58,413 nt of DNA from Azoarcus sp. (GCA_031268195.1 JAIRXQ010000038.1:1-58413); one strand, 5' to 3'; shown: positions 9,248-19,029, counted from the stretch's first letter. Numbers and translations are program-made. The notes: generated by a model from the letters alone, not told the origin.

Positions 9248-11235
9248 AAACGATCATGACCGACGTGCTGGTGATTGGCGGCGGGCTGGCCGGATTGCGC
9301 ATGGCGATCGCCGCCAGGAAGCGTGGCCACGAAGCCATCGTGCTCTCGCTCGTGCCGCCCAAGCGTTCGCATTCGGCGGCCGCGCAGGGCGGCATGCAGG
9401 CTTCGCTCGCCAACGTCGCCAAGGGCATTGGCGACAATGAGGACGTGCACTTCGAGGACACCGTGCGCGGCAGCGACTGGGGCGCGGATCAGGTCGTGGC
9501 GCGCATGTTCGTGAACACCGCCCCGAAAGCGGTGCGCGAACTCGCGGCATGGGGCACGCCGTGGAGCCGGGTACGCGCGGGCGATCACCAGGTCATCATC
9601 AACGAACAAAAAGTCACGCTCTCCGAGCGCGCCGAAGCGCACGGCCTGATTTCGCAGCGCGACTTCGGCGGCACCAAGAAGTGGCGCACCTGTTACGTCT
9701 CGGACGGCACCGGGCACGCGATGCTATTTACCACCAGCGATCAGGCGATCCGTCACGGCGTCGAAGTGCATGAACGCACCGAGGCGCTGGCGCTGATCCA
9801 CGACGGCGAACGCTGTTACGGCGCAGTGGTGAGGAACCTCGTCACGGGCGAACTCGTGGCCTATCTCGCCAAGGCCACGGCGATGGCCACCGGCGGCGCA
9901 GGGCGGCTGTACCGCGTCACCACCAACGCCGTGATCTGCGAAGGCATGGGCCAGGCGCTGGCGCTGGAGACCGGGGTGGCGGCGCTCGGCAACATGGAGG
10001 CGGTGCAGTTCCACCCCACCGGCATTTTTCCGGCGGGCATCCTCGTCACCGAGGGCTGTCGCGGCGACGGCGGTCTGCTGCGCGACGTCGACGGCCATCG
10101 CTTCATGCCCGACTACGAGCCGGAAAAAAAAGAACTCGCCTCGCGTGACGTCGTATCACGCCGCATGGAGGAACACATCCGCGCCGGCAAAGGCGTTTCC
10201 ACCCGCTTCGGGCCGCATCTGTGGCTGGACATCACCCTGCTGGGCCGCCGCCACATCGAACACAACCTGCGCGAAGTAAAGGAAATCTGCCAATATTTCC
10301 TCGGCATCGACCCGGCGGAAAAGTGGATTCCCGTCCGCCCGGCGCAGCACTACACCATGGGCGGCGTGCGGACCGACCACACCGGGCAGTCGCCCACGCT
10401 CAAAGGGCTGTTCGCCGCGGGCGAGGCCGCCTGTTGGGACTTGCACGGCTTTAACCGCCTCGGCGGCAATTCCGTGGCGGAAACCGTGGTCGCGGGCATG
10501 ATCGTCGGTGAATTCATCGCGGATTTCTGCGACAAACCGGAGAACACCGTGCCCGCGCCGCTCGCTTTGGCGCGCCAGTTCGTCGAGCGCGAGCGCGAAA
10601 AACTCTCGCTGCTGCTCGAATCCCCCGGACGCGAAAACCCTTTCCAGCTGCTCGCGAAGATGCAGCAGATCATGACCGACTACGTTGGCATCTTCCGTCA
10701 GGGCGATGCCCTGCTCGCGGGCGTGGCGCAGTTGCAAGACTTGCTGGAGCGCAGCCGCGGCATCGGCATCTCCGGCAAATCGCGCGCCGCCAACCCTGAA
10801 CTCGTCGCCGCCTACCGCCTGCGCCGCATGCTGAAGCTCGCGCTGACCATCGCCTATGGCGCGTACCAGCGCACCGAAAGCCGGGGCGCGCATTTTCGCG
10901 AGGATTTCCCGCGCCGCGACGATCAGGACTGGTTGAAGCGCACGCTCGCCGTCTGGCCGGAAGAAGGCGCCAACCTGCCGCATCTGAACTACGAAGTCCT
11001 CGATGTGATGCGGATGGAATTGCCGCCGGGCTGGCGCGGCTACGGCGCGAAGAACTACATCGAGCATCCCGACACCCCCCGCCGCCAACAGGAGGTGGAG
11101 GCGCGGCGCAACGCCATGCTGGGCCGGGATCGCCATGCCGTGCAGGAGGCGCTGATGCCCTTCACCGACCAATTGCCCGCCTCGCTCGCGGGGCGCAACG
11201 AACGGCTCGACGAGCCGCTGGAGCAGGCTAAATGA
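9244..11235 (+). CDS. frdA: Fumarate reductase flavoprotein subunit
   Basis: A 663-residue FAD subunit. The dinucleotide fold GGGLAG begins at residue 12. His43 in the [10 protein letters not shown] segment is the covalent FAD attachment site, at the same number as in Wolinella FrdA. QFHPTGI and the [10 protein letters not shown] segment carry substrate-binding residues; the C-terminal capping domain is complete. It reduces fumarate to succinate, or works in reverse. The GTG at 9244 has GGGAG seven bases upstream and overlaps the frdC stop; a downstream ATG at 9256 is an alternative. It overlaps frdB by an ATGA junction. Confidence 0.93.
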   Translation: MKTIMTDVLVIGGGLAGLRMAIAARKRGHEAIVLSLVPPKRSHSAAAQGGMQASLANVAKGIGDNEDVHFEDTVRGSDWGADQVVARMFVNTAPKAVRELAAWGTPWSRVRAGDHQVIINEQKVTLSERAEAHGLISQRDFGGTKKWRTCYVSDGTGHAMLFTTSDQAIRHGVEVHERTEALALIHDGERCYGAVVRNLVTGELVAYLAKATAMATGGAGRLYRVTTNAVICEGMGQALALETGVAALGNMEAVQFHPTGIFPAGILVTEGCRGDGGLLRDVDGHRFMPDYEPEKKELASRDVVSRRMEEHIRAGKGVSTRFGPHLWLDITLLGRRHIEHNLREVKEICQYFLGIDPAEKWIPVRPAQHYTMGGVRTDHTGQSPTLKGLFAAGEAACWDLHGFNRLGGNSVAETVVAGMIVGEFIADFCDKPENTVPAPLALARQFVEREREKLSLLLESPGRENPFQLLAKMQQIMTDYVGIFRQGDALLAGVAQLQDLLERSRGIGISGKSRAANPELVAAYRLRRMLKLALTIAYGAYQRTESRGAHFREDFPRRDDQDWLKRTLAVWPEEGANLPHLNYEVLDVMRMELPPGWRGYGAKNYIEHPDTPRRQQEVEARRNAMLGRDRHAVQEALMPFTDQLPASLAGRNERLDEPLEQAK

Positions 11236-12005
11236 GCGCCTCCGCCCAAACCCACGGCAACGGCAGCATCCCCAAACCCCGATCGCAGCGCCAACTCGTT
11301 TTCAACGTCCTGCGCTACGACCCCGCCCGCCCCGAAGCCGTGCCGCGCATGCAGGCGTACAAAATCGAGGAGGCGGACAGCATGACGCTTTTCATCGCGC
11401 TGAACGAAATCCGCGAGCAGCAAGACCCGACGCTACAGTTCGATTTCGTCTGTCGCGCGGGCATCTGCGGCAGTTGCGCGATGATGGTCAATGGCCGCCC
11501 GCAGCTCGCCTGTAGAACGCTGACCAGCGCCCTGCCGGAAGAAACCACCCTCGCGCCGCTGCCGTTTTTCGAGCTGATCGGAGACTTGTCGGTCAACACC
11601 GGTAAATGGATGCGCGGCATGAGCGAGCGCCTGCAAACCTGGTTGCACACGCAGGAGGGCGAACGCGATCTGCGCCGCATCGAAGAGCGTATGGAACCCG
11701 AGCTGGCCGAGCAAATCTACGAGATGGATCGTTGTGTCGAATGCGGCTGCTGCGTCGCGGCCTGCGGCACGGCGCAGATGCGCAAGGATTTCGTCGGCGC
11801 GGTCGGCTTCGGCAAGATTGCGCGCTTTCGGCTCGACCCGCGCGACGGACGTTCCGACGACGATTTCTACGACATGATCGGTGACGATACCGGCGTGTTT
11901 GGCTGCATGTCGCTGCTCGCCTGCCACGACGTGTGCCCCAAGTCGCTGCCGTTGCAGACGCAGATTGCCTTTTTGCGGCGGAAAATGGCGGCGATGGGGC
12001 TTTGA
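11232..12005 (+). CDS. frdB: Fumarate reductase iron-sulfur subunit
   Basis: A 257-residue three-cluster protein. The [2Fe-2S] ligands are Cys74, Cys79, Cys82 and Cys94. The [4Fe-4S] motif [11 protein letters not shown] uses Cys168, Cys171, Cys174 and Cys178. The [3Fe-4S] cluster is marked by [12 protein letters not shown] near the C-terminus. It wires FrdA to the haem anchor. It is the last gene of the operon and faces the pilE end across a repeat-filled gap. Confidence 0.93.
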   Translation: MSASAQTHGNGSIPKPRSQRQLVFNVLRYDPARPEAVPRMQAYKIEEADSMTLFIALNEIREQQDPTLQFDFVCRAGICGSCAMMVNGRPQLACRTLTSALPEETTLAPLPFFELIGDLSVNTGKWMRGMSERLQTWLHTQEGERDLRRIEERMEPELAEQIYEMDRCVECGCCVAACGTAQMRKDFVGAVGFGKIARFRLDPRDGRSDDDFYDMIGDDTGVFGCMSLLACHDVCPKSLPLQTQIAFLRRKMAAMGL

Positions 12006-12042
12006 CAGGTGGCATTGGCGAAGTTTCTGCTTCCGTCACGCC

Positions 12043-12111
12043 GTAGGGGCGGGTTTGAAACCCGCCCCTACATGGGTTGGCGGGTTTGAAACCTGCCCCT
12101 ACATGGGTTGC
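12043..12111. repeat. Tandem 31-nt repeat containing a palindromic REP-like element
   Basis: 12043-12071 is a perfect 29-nt palindrome: a 14-base arm GTAGGGGCGGGTTT, a central G, and the reverse complement. Two nearly identical 31-nt units at 12050-12080 and 12081-12111 share GGGTTTGAAACC and GCCCCTACATGGGTTG. The 351-base gap between frdB and pilE contains this element, a GC-rich stretch with hairpin potential (about 12155-12200), and the 22-nt array at 12221. I see no gene in it. Confidence 0.75.
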
Positions 12112-12220
12112 ATGAACACCCCTTGCCGCTTTGCCCCCTCCGTCACGCGGCTTCGCCGCGCGACACTTCCCTCGGGGAGGGAGGCCAGAACCGGGCTGGC
12201 ACGGGGGCAGTCCCTACGCA

Positions 12221-12308
12221 AGAAATGACCTCGGTCATTTTTAAAAATCACCGTGGTCATTTTTGAAAATCATCAAGGTGATTTTTTGAAATCGCCGCAC
12301 TCGTTTTT
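12221..12308. repeat. Array of four imperfect palindromes in exact 22-nt phase
   Basis: Units begin at 12221, 12243, 12265 and 12287. Each is a dyad around its midpoint. Unit 1 contains AAATGACC-TC-GGTCATTT, a perfect 8+8 inverted repeat. Units 2 and 3 are slightly imperfect, and unit 4 retains only the A-rich left and T-rich right ends. The approximate consensus is AAATnACCnnGGTnATTT. The centres are exactly 22 bp (about two helical turns) apart. The array lies between the convergent ends of frdB and pilE. It could act as a bidirectional terminator cluster or a protein-binding array. Confidence 0.7.
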
Positions 12309-12356
12309 TGATGCGCACACTGGCCTGCGCCGCGCGCGCCGGGAGGAGAAAGCGTC

Positions 12357-12764
12357 CTACCGCCAGCACTCTGCCGACGTGAGCGCCGAGCCTTTGCTTC
12401 CCGTGTGATCCAGCGTGAGCGTGCCGCAACGGTCGCCGGTTTGTCCGCCCGCGGGTATTGCGTTCAACTTGAAGCCGCCCGTGTCGAGAATCTCTTTTTT
12501 GAAGGTGTAGGTCGCATCGCCGCCACCGGGCGGGCATTGGAGCGTGCTCTCCACTTCTGTCGTAAAAGCGTAGACGTAATTGGCGGAATGATGCCGCTCC
12601 AGCATGCTCGCCGCTTTCAGCAGCACGGCTTCGCACTCGGCCCGCTTCGTCCGCCGCACCTGTTCGCGGTAAGAGGGCAGGGCGATGCCGACCAGAAGCG
12701 CGACGATGACGATGGCGATCATCAGTTCGATCAGGGTGAAGCCTTTTTGTGAGTGGGCGAGCAT
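12357..12764 (-). CDS. pilE: Type IV minor pilin, PilE-like
   Basis: A 135-residue prepilin. A short leader ending in Lys-Gly precedes the conserved FTLIELMIAIVIVALLVGIALPSY helix, with Glu at mature position 5, so PilD would cleave before Phe. Two C-terminal cysteines (CGTLTL and AECWR) probably form the D-region disulfide. It belongs to the fimT-pilVWX-pilY1-pilE operon that primes pilus assembly. The start is the ATG at 12762-12764 with GGAG upstream; the frame extends further but without conserved sequence. It is the last gene of the operon. Confidence 0.85.
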   Translation of the reverse strand: MLAHSQKGFTLIELMIAIVIVALLVGIALPSYREQVRRTKRAECEAVLLKAASMLERHHSANYVYAFTTEVESTLQCPPGGGDATYTFKKEILDTGGFKLNAIPAGGQTGDRCGTLTLDHTGSKGSALTSAECWR

Positions 12765-12801
12765 GCTTTTGTCTCCGTTGCCTTCAGAAGCGCAGATTAT
12801 C

Positions 12802-15800
12802 TCAGCGTCCCTTGAGTTGTAGCCAGGATTCGCGGCCCTTGCCTTCGGAGGCATCGAGCTGGAAGGCGGCATTGTCCTTGTTGTCCGCGCCGTCGTTCGA
12901 GGGGGAGGATATGCCGTAGAGGTAGCCCAGCGAACCGTCGCCGGTGGTGCTGGCGCCGCCGACCTGTATCGTGAATCCCGGTTGCACGCCTTTTAGCCCA
13001 CTGACGACTTGCGAACCCGATTCGTCCAGGGCGTCGAATTTTCCGTCGCCATTCAGATCGAAGACGCTGGCGTCCGGTTGTGCGCCTGTCAGGGTGATCG
13101 TATAGAACCAGCCGTAGGTGCCACTGGTTGCGCAGGGATTCTCCGGCGTGGCGTCGGGAACCAGCGTACTGAAGATGATCCGGTCGGTCAGCAGCATTGG
13201 CGAGAAGGTGACGCGTTCACCTTCTTTCTTGTTGCCGATCAGCAGGTCGATGTAGAAACCGAAGTCGCTGTTGTAATCGACCTTGTTGTCCGACAGGTAG
13301 CGCAATTCGGATTTGTCGTAATTGCCGATGCCACTCGCCGTTTCAAATATCTTCTGTGCCACCAGCTGTGTGCGGCTCAGGCCGACCGTGCTGTCATCGT
13401 CCAGCACGCCGTAGAAAGTCTGTACGGAGGTATCGGAGAGGTCGTCACGCGGGGTGTTTTTCGTCCCTTTCTCGAAGAACTTGCCGGTGCCGAACAGAAC
13501 CAGTACGCCGTTTCCTTTGGGCGAGGAGATGGCCTCCGGCCGTGCGTAAATGGGCTGAACGGCGTTGGCCGGGCCGCGCGCCTTGAACAGGACCTTGGCT
13601 TCATTTTTCTTCAGATCGAACTTCCACAGGTTGCCGAGCATGTCTCCGGCATAGACCGTATCCGCGCTGCCGTCGCCGTCCTTGTCGATGACCAGCGGCG
13701 TGGACAGTCCGTTGGGCGCATCGTTGTCCGCCGAATTGTTGGCGACGATGTCCATGCCCGCAATGAGTGTGCCGTTCTGTGCATTGACGATATAAAGGTG
13801 CGCCTTGTTGTCCGCGCTGTTATAGCCGTTGCCGAAAATCGCCACCCATGTGCCGTTTTGCAGGCGCGCGAGGGTGGCTTGCCCAAGCGTTGCGCCCAAA
13901 TTTGTAAATCCCGGCACGGAGGGGGTGATGTCCCAAAGCGCCGTGGGGTTGTTCGGGTTTTCGATGTCGAGCGCGAAATAGCCGTTGCCGCCCGCGCCGG
14001 TCGAGCCGACCAGCACGGTGTGCCAGTTGGGCGTGCTGCCCGTGCCGCGATTGATGTCCGCTGCCCTGGGTGAGCCGTCGACGAAGTAGCGGTGCTGGTA
14101 TTCCGGGTCGAACAGCTTGGGCAGGTAGGGGAACACGGCGTTGGGGATGTAGGCAAACACCTCTGCGCCATCCCCGATGTTTGCATGGCTGGCCGGCGCT
14201 TTGAACGCATGCAACATGCCGTCATTGGCACCCACGTAAATCATGGGTTGGCGCGGGTGGTCACGGTAATTGTTCGCACGTGCGTTGTAGGCGTCCCGCT
14301 CTGCCGAGGTCAGGCTGCTTGCCAGGCCGTAGCCGAAATCCTCGTTGCCGACGAAAAGCGGCCCAGAGTTGATGATGTCGCCGAACGTGTGTTCATCGCG
14401 CCCGAAGTTGGCGCGCAGGCGCTCCCACTGGAGCGCGGTGATCGGGGAATTCGTGGGGGCATAGCCTGTCTTCAGCGGCGTCGGCACCGTCGCTTTGTCG
14501 GTGAGCGTGGAGGCGCACGCTGCGGTCGTCGTATTGCCGCAGAGGTAGATTTTGCGGGCATCTTTGCCCGGGATGGCCGCTTTCCATACAGCGGGCTTCA
14601 CGATGTCGCCTTCTTTGTTGCAGCCCGCCTTGCTTTCGACGGACGGGTTCTGGCAGAGCCAGTAGCCACTGAGCGCGCCTGTCCAGTCGACGTTGTAGGT
14701 GGCCTCGAACAGGAAGGAAACCGAACGTAGCGAACCGCTCGTCGCCGACAGCGGCGCCACCGGGCTGGTCCCGCGTATCTGGTCGATGAACTCCTTCATG
14801 GCTTTGACGAATTCATCGGGATTTCCCGCCGTGGCCGTGCCGCCGTGGCCATTGACGGCAGCATGGACCAAGTCGTCGATCTGGTATGAACTGGCGTTTG
14901 GCCAACCGGGATTCGGCGCAAGCGCCGTGGATGTATTGGCGTTTTTTTCCGTCGCGAGCGCCGTCCAGATATCGACGTAGCCTGGTGTGGGAGTTTGTTT
15001 CACCACGTCCGGCGCGACGCCCAAACCGATGGTGTAGGTCGTCATGTGTTGCCAGAAAGCCGGGTCGCGGGTCGTTGGCACGACTCTATTGGCGGCGTTG
15101 GGGCGCAGGTCGCGGCTCCAGTAGTAGTACGCGATATCCGCCAGAGTGTTGGAATAAGCGTCCGCAACCGGCTTCTTGCTCCACGTATGGGTTCTGTTTT
15201 CCTGGTCTGGCGGAGTGGTGAACGTGCTTCCGGTGCCATCGACATTGGTTTTCGCGGCCGCAGTGCCCGCTTCATAGCTGGTGCCCGACGACCAGTATCC
15301 GTCAGTCATCAGGATGGTATAGCTTTTCCGGCACTGTGCTTCGTCGGAACTCCCCCAGGGATGCTCGGCGCTGTAGTACTTGCCCGCATCGTCCAGCGCT
15401 TTCCGCAGGGGCGTGCTGCCGGTGGGGGCGACTTTATATAACCAGTTGAAAAAATCGGTCTTGCGGGCGCTGTCGAAAGGCTTGACGCCCTCCATGATCG
15501 TCGTGAAGGACGTTCCGTCGATATTGGTCGAAGTAGATTTATTGATTCTTCCCCAACCCAGACGGAATTCGTCACCGATCTTGTCGAAAGCCAGCGCGAC
15601 GCCCGCGCGGGCGGCGTAATTCCGCGTGCGATAATAGGAATACCAATTGGCAAAATTTTGTTTTTCGGTATCGTTCGCCATGTAATACGGGCCGGTACAA
15701 GCATTCCCGGAGCAGTTGTAATAGTGCGCGGCGCCCGCTGTCGTCTCCAGAAATTCTTCGTTTTGGCCGACCGAGAAATACGGGCCGTAATACTTCGTGG

Positions 15801-16287
15801 CCTTGTATGAGGTACTCAGGTTGACCCGGCGCGGCGTCGTGCCCGCATAGTTTCCTGCCGCGTTTCTCCCGGCAAGATCGTAGCCATCGAACCAGGCATC
15901 GGTAAACCTTGCGTTGCCGAGTGTTCCTTCGGGCTGGACCGAGGCGCCGTTGGAATAGGTTATGACAACGCCAGCGGGTGCGGGTGGGGGGAGATAAGTG
16001 ACAGCAGGATCGTAATAAACCTTATTGCCCTGTGGGGACTTGAAGGTGTTGCGGGCCGCGTTGTACACGCTATCCGGCATGAATGACCAGTACATCGAAC
16101 CCGAATCGTCATGGATGTATAGCAAATTGGGATGGACCCCCTGCCCGGAGGTAATCGGCTCCTGAACCAGATTGAACGCGGGAGTGGGGGTTTGCGCCAT
16201 GCTGCCGCTGCTGAGCGCGAGCGCCACGAGGCAGGCGAGTGGGCGAATGCGCAGGGACGGCGAGAGGCGTTCGTACGTGGTTTTCAT
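12802..16287 (-). CDS. pilY1: PilC/PilY1-type pilus tip adhesin with von Willebrand A-like domain
   Basis: An 1161-residue exported protein. A signal peptide ends near residue 31 (SMA-Q). A vWA-like region begins at about residue 50 with MIDAS motif D60-x-S62-x-S64, followed by ILMTDGYW around residue 330. The C-terminal half is the PilY1 beta-propeller: NPTALWDI..., and a calcium loop DKDGDGSADTVYAGD near 870 followed by GNLWKFDL. A second EF-like loop DLNGDGKFDALDE sits near 1077. PilY1 sits at the pilus tip, mediates adhesion and surface sensing, and controls retraction through calcium. It is downstream of pilX in the minor pilin operon. Confidence 0.92.
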   Translation of the reverse strand: MKTTYERLSPSLRIRPLACLVALALSSGSMAQTPTPAFNLVQEPITSGQGVHPNLLYIHDDSGSMYWSFMPDSVYNAARNTFKSPQGNKVYYDPAVTYLPPPAPAGVVITYSNGASVQPEGTLGNARFTDAWFDGYDLAGRNAAGNYAGTTPRRVNLSTSYKATKYYGPYFSVGQNEEFLETTAGAAHYYNCSGNACTGPYYMANDTEKQNFANWYSYYRTRNYAARAGVALAFDKIGDEFRLGWGRINKSTSTNIDGTSFTTIMEGVKPFDSARKTDFFNWLYKVAPTGSTPLRKALDDAGKYYSAEHPWGSSDEAQCRKSYTILMTDGYWSSGTSYEAGTAAAKTNVDGTGSTFTTPPDQENRTHTWSKKPVADAYSNTLADIAYYYWSRDLRPNAANRVVPTTRDPAFWQHMTTYTIGLGVAPDVVKQTPTPGYVDIWTALATEKNANTSTALAPNPGWPNASSYQIDDLVHAAVNGHGGTATAGNPDEFVKAMKEFIDQIRGTSPVAPLSATSGSLRSVSFLFEATYNVDWTGALSGYWLCQNPSVESKAGCNKEGDIVKPAVWKAAIPGKDARKIYLCGNTTTAACASTLTDKATVPTPLKTGYAPTNSPITALQWERLRANFGRDEHTFGDIINSGPLFVGNEDFGYGLASSLTSAERDAYNARANNYRDHPRQPMIYVGANDGMLHAFKAPASHANIGDGAEVFAYIPNAVFPYLPKLFDPEYQHRYFVDGSPRAADINRGTGSTPNWHTVLVGSTGAGGNGYFALDIENPNNPTALWDITPSVPGFTNLGATLGQATLARLQNGTWVAIFGNGYNSADNKAHLYIVNAQNGTLIAGMDIVANNSADNDAPNGLSTPLVIDKDGDGSADTVYAGDMLGNLWKFDLKKNEAKVLFKARGPANAVQPIYARPEAISSPKGNGVLVLFGTGKFFEKGTKNTPRDDLSDTSVQTFYGVLDDDSTVGLSRTQLVAQKIFETASGIGNYDKSELRYLSDNKVDYNSDFGFYIDLLIGNKKEGERVTFSPMLLTDRIIFSTLVPDATPENPCATSGTYGWFYTITLTGAQPDASVFDLNGDGKFDALDESGSQVVSGLKGVQPGFTIQVGGASTTGDGSLGYLYGISSPSNDGADNKDNAAFQLDASEGKGRESWLQLKGR

Positions 16288-16319
16288 GAGTGTCTCCTCT
16301 ATTGTCTTGTCGGGGTCGG

Positions 16320-16901
16320 TTAGCGGCTGATCGTCGTTTGCAGCACGACATCACTGACCGGGACGTTGCTTTCTTCCTGCATGCCCCTGCCCAGCGCGGT
16401 CACTCTGTAGACGCTGGCTTGTGGGAGCTTGTCCTTGGCGGCGCCCAGCGCAAGCGAGCCGCTCAGGAGTTTGTCTCCTGTCTTGCCTTCGCCTGATTGC
16501 AGCTCGATGATGTATTTCGGGTTATTCGTGTTGCCTGCGCCGTAGAGGGGATAGTCCATGGGGCGGTGGCTGCTCGGAAAATGGCTGCTCCAAAAGGCGT
16601 ACCCCTGCGCCAGATCCTTGACGGCGGGGGCGGGATCGTCCTTGATGTTGAAAATGTTGTAGCCGTCCGGCTTCGTATCGGCCTTGATCGCGGCCTCGCC
16701 GGCGCGAAGTGCCGCTTCCGCTGCCTGAAATGCCTGGTTGTGGTCGACTGACGAACCGGACAGACGTTCCTGAAGCGTCACCGTGCGCATCGCGGCCATG
16801 CCGAGCAGCATGACCATCGCCAGCAGGATCAGGCCAGTGATGAGCACCGCGCCACGTTCGCGGCGGGGGCTCGTTGCCGTTTCGGCTTTGAATGGTTTCA
16901 C
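16320..16901 (-). CDS. pilX: Minor pilin assembly protein PilX
   Basis: A 193-residue protein with the PilX N-terminal domain. RRERGAVLITGLILLAMVML is the prepilin-like leader and helix, with the G-A cleavage site typical of PilX. The conserved QERLSG....NQAFQAAEAALRAGE segment follows. The start is GTG at 16899-16901 with GGGAG nine bases upstream. It is a minor pilin that helps to initiate pilus fibres. Between pilW and pilY1. Confidence 0.88.
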   Translation of the reverse strand: MKPFKAETATSPRRERGAVLITGLILLAMVMLLGMAAMRTVTLQERLSGSSVDHNQAFQAAEAALRAGEAAIKADTKPDGYNIFNIKDDPAPAVKDLAQGYAFWSSHFPSSHRPMDYPLYGAGNTNNPKYIIELQSGEGKTGDKLLSGSLALGAAKDKLPQASVYRVTALGRGMQEESNVPVSDVVLQTTISR

Positions 16902-16920
16902 GTTTGGGCTCCCGGTCGAA

Positions 16921-17949
16921 TCAGCGCACCCGGTTGCGCAAGGTCACGGAGGTGCTGAACAGACGGCGCAGGCGGTAGGCGTGGGCCGAATCATCGGACG
17001 TTCCGGACGGCTGCCAGTACCCGCTGCCGTTCGGGCCGCAAACCGAATAAGTCGGCTGTACCGCTTGATCTTGCACGCGTTGTCCCGGCGGCGAGGCCAG
17101 CACCAGATTGACGTGGATGGTCAGCGGTATTTCGTTGCCGTGCAGCGCCGTGGCGTCCCAATTGGCAAAACGGGTTTCGTCGATTTTGTTGTCCTTGTCG
17201 GTATCCACGCCGATGCAGACCCGGAATAGCTCCACGTTATTCGCCAGCAGTTGTCCGTTGCGGCGCAATTCATTGTTGGCGTAGGTATAGACCGTGCCGC
17301 CCTGACCGTTGGCGCTACTCCAGTCGTACCAGTTCACCGTCGTGCCCGCGGCGTATTCGGCATTGGCTTTGGCCCCGGCGGACATGTTGATCACGCCTGC
17401 GGCAGTGGGTGTGGCTTCGACGAACTGCGCACTGCCGCAATCGTCGATCAGCACGAAGGAGACATGCGCGGTACTGCCCCAGGCGGAGTCGCTGCTCTGA
17501 TCGGGCGTGATCGCCGCGGTGGTGGCGCTCGTACCATCCTTGGCCAGCTTCGTCGTCAGCTGGAAATTGCCGCCAGGGATGGGGCCGAAAAGATTGAGTT
17601 CCGTCGTCGTTTTGGCGCTGCCCGCGCCGTTCGTGATGCCAACGCCGTTGACCAGCAAAGCGTCCAGCTTGGGGATATTCGGCAGGGAGGGCACCGGGGC
17701 GCTGGAGGCGATGCTCTTGCAGCCCATGTAGCCCGCCAGCCGTATGTCGCCGGTGAGCATATTCAGGATGTAGCGGCCGCGGTCCTGCAAGCGCGCGTCC
17801 TGCTCGTTGAACATCCACGAACGCTTGTTGGCAAGGTAGGCATAGCTCGTCAATGCCAGCACGACCAGGCCGATCGTCATGGAGATCATCAGTTCGATGA
17901 GGGTCATGCCGCGCTCGCGGGCGGGACGGGAGCCAGATTTTCCGCGCAT
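16921..17949 (-). CDS. pilW: Minor pilin assembly protein PilW
   Basis: A 342-residue prepilin-like protein. RERGMTLIELMISMTIGLVV gives the PilD cleavage site (G-M) and helix, followed by the PilW-typical ...QDRGRYILNMLTGDIRLAGYMGC. The large C-terminal domain contains several cysteines. It is one of the minor pilins forming the priming complex with PilV, PilX and FimT. Starts with ATG. Close spacing to its neighbours (about 20 bases) indicates one transcript. Confidence 0.88.
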   Translation of the reverse strand: MRGKSGSRPARERGMTLIELMISMTIGLVVLALTSYAYLANKRSWMFNEQDARLQDRGRYILNMLTGDIRLAGYMGCKSIASSAPVPSLPNIPKLDALLVNGVGITNGAGSAKTTTELNLFGPIPGGNFQLTTKLAKDGTSATTAAITPDQSSDSAWGSTAHVSFVLIDDCGSAQFVEATPTAAGVINMSAGAKANAEYAAGTTVNWYDWSSANGQGGTVYTYANNELRRNGQLLANNVELFRVCIGVDTDKDNKIDETRFANWDATALHGNEIPLTIHVNLVLASPPGQRVQDQAVQPTYSVCGPNGSGYWQPSGTSDDSAHAYRLRRLFSTSVTLRNRVR

Positions 17950-17969
17950 GTCGCTTTCTCCTCGATGTT

Positions 17970-18512
17970 TCAGAACAGCTTCGCCGCAGCCCAGATGGAC
18001 TGGTCGTTCGTGCCATTGCTGGCGCCGATGCCGAGCTTGGCGTCATTGCCTTGACTCCAGCCGATGCAGACGACGAACACCTCGCCGCCGGGTTGATCCT
18101 CTGGGCCGAAGCAACCCGTGTCGGGGGTGACGTCGGCTGTTTCACGTCGGAAAATGCGTGCCTTGGCCTCAGGCAGGGAAGGCGTCCACACTGCGCTGTC
18201 GCCCTGCTTCCCGCTCAACTGGGACCAGAATGTATCGAGATCGCTGCCAGCGGGCTGGGCGCGCCCCGCGCACTGGCTCAGGTTGCCGCAGATGTAGTCG
18301 GCGGCGCCGTCCTTGCCTCGGCTGCGAACTTTGTCGAGCATCGCATAGGCATATTGTGTCGCGAGCGAGCGCGCCGAGGCGGCCTGATTCATCTTGAGCG
18401 CGGTAATTTGCAAGCCAGCCAGCCCCATGAGTCCAAGAGACAAAACGACGAGCGTGACCAGCACTTCGATCAGGCTGAAACCCCTTATGTGACGTTTCTG
18501 GCTGGCGTTCAT
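17970..18512 (-). CDS. pilV: Minor pilin modification/assembly protein PilV
   Basis: A 180-residue prepilin with leader MNASQKRHIRG, cleavage before Phe, and FSLIEVLVTLVVLSLGLMGLAGLQ helix. The sequence LKMNQAASARSLATQYAYAMLDKVR is characteristic of PilV. The C-terminal globular part has four cysteines in two pairs. Minor pilin of the type IV pilus priming complex. Follows fimT by 16 bases. Confidence 0.87.
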   Translation of the reverse strand: MNASQKRHIRGFSLIEVLVTLVVLSLGLMGLAGLQITALKMNQAASARSLATQYAYAMLDKVRSRGKDGAADYICGNLSQCAGRAQPAGSDLDTFWSQLSGKQGDSAVWTPSLPEAKARIFRRETADVTPDTGCFGPEDQPGGEVFVVCIGWSQGNDAKLGIGASNGTNDQSIWAAAKLF

Positions 18513-18528
18513 GACGCAACCTCCTGGA

Positions 18529-19029
18529 TTACTGGCACGCCTGACGTGCCGCGTCGATTTCCAGCAGTGGCGAGAAGGTGAGCGCGCGGCGCGCGCCCGG
18601 ATCGTCTTTTTTACATTGCGCCGCCTGGATGACGAAGCCGTCGTTGAGCCAAGTCGCTTTTGCGACGCCCATCGGGTTGACAGTCAATGGCGCCGTGATC
18701 GCCCCGCCCGGAAAGTCGATTCCCGTCAGTTCGTCGCGCTCAACCAGGACGATGTTGCTACTGGCGCATGTGCTGCCGATCTGAACCGTCCAGCCCTTGT
18801 GCAGCCCGCCAGCGGCGGGGCACAGGGACACCGCCTTGCCGCGCCGTACCGCTTCGCCGCGTGTGTAGGTCATGGAGCCGACCAGATCGCTGGAGGCGGT
18901 GGCGATGCGGTTTTGTCGCATCAGGTTGGCCAGCCCGGGCGCGGCGACCGCGAGCATGATGCCGGCGACGGCGATCGTCGCCATCAGTTCGATGAGGGTG
19001 AAGCCGCGAAGATATTTTTTTGCGTTCAT
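18529..19029 (-). CDS. fimT: GspH/FimT-family pseudopilin, first gene of the minor pilin operon
   Basis: A 166-residue prepilin. KKYLRG is followed by FTLIELMATIAVAGIMLAVAAPGL and the GspH/FimT motif (LVGSMTYTRGEAVRRGKAVSLCP). FimT has been linked to DNA uptake and pilus priming. The ATG at 19027-19029 places the cleavage site nine residues in; an upstream in-frame ATG at 19098 would give an unlikely 33-residue leader. The promoter probably lies in the gap 19030-19239 shared with the divergent protease gene. Confidence 0.85.
   Translation of the reverse strand: MNAKKYLRGFTLIELMATIAVAGIMLAVAAPGLANLMRQNRIATASSDLVGSMTYTRGEAVRRGKAVSLCPAAGGLHKGWTVQIGSTCASSNIVLVERDELTGIDFPGGAITAPLTVNPMGVAKATWLNDGFVIQAAQCKKDDPGARRALTFSPLLEIDAARQACQ

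Noticed and set aside
12043-12308. Repeat region considered as a CRISPR array
   Set aside because: Units are directly adjacent with no unique spacers, are palindromic, and no cas gene is present.
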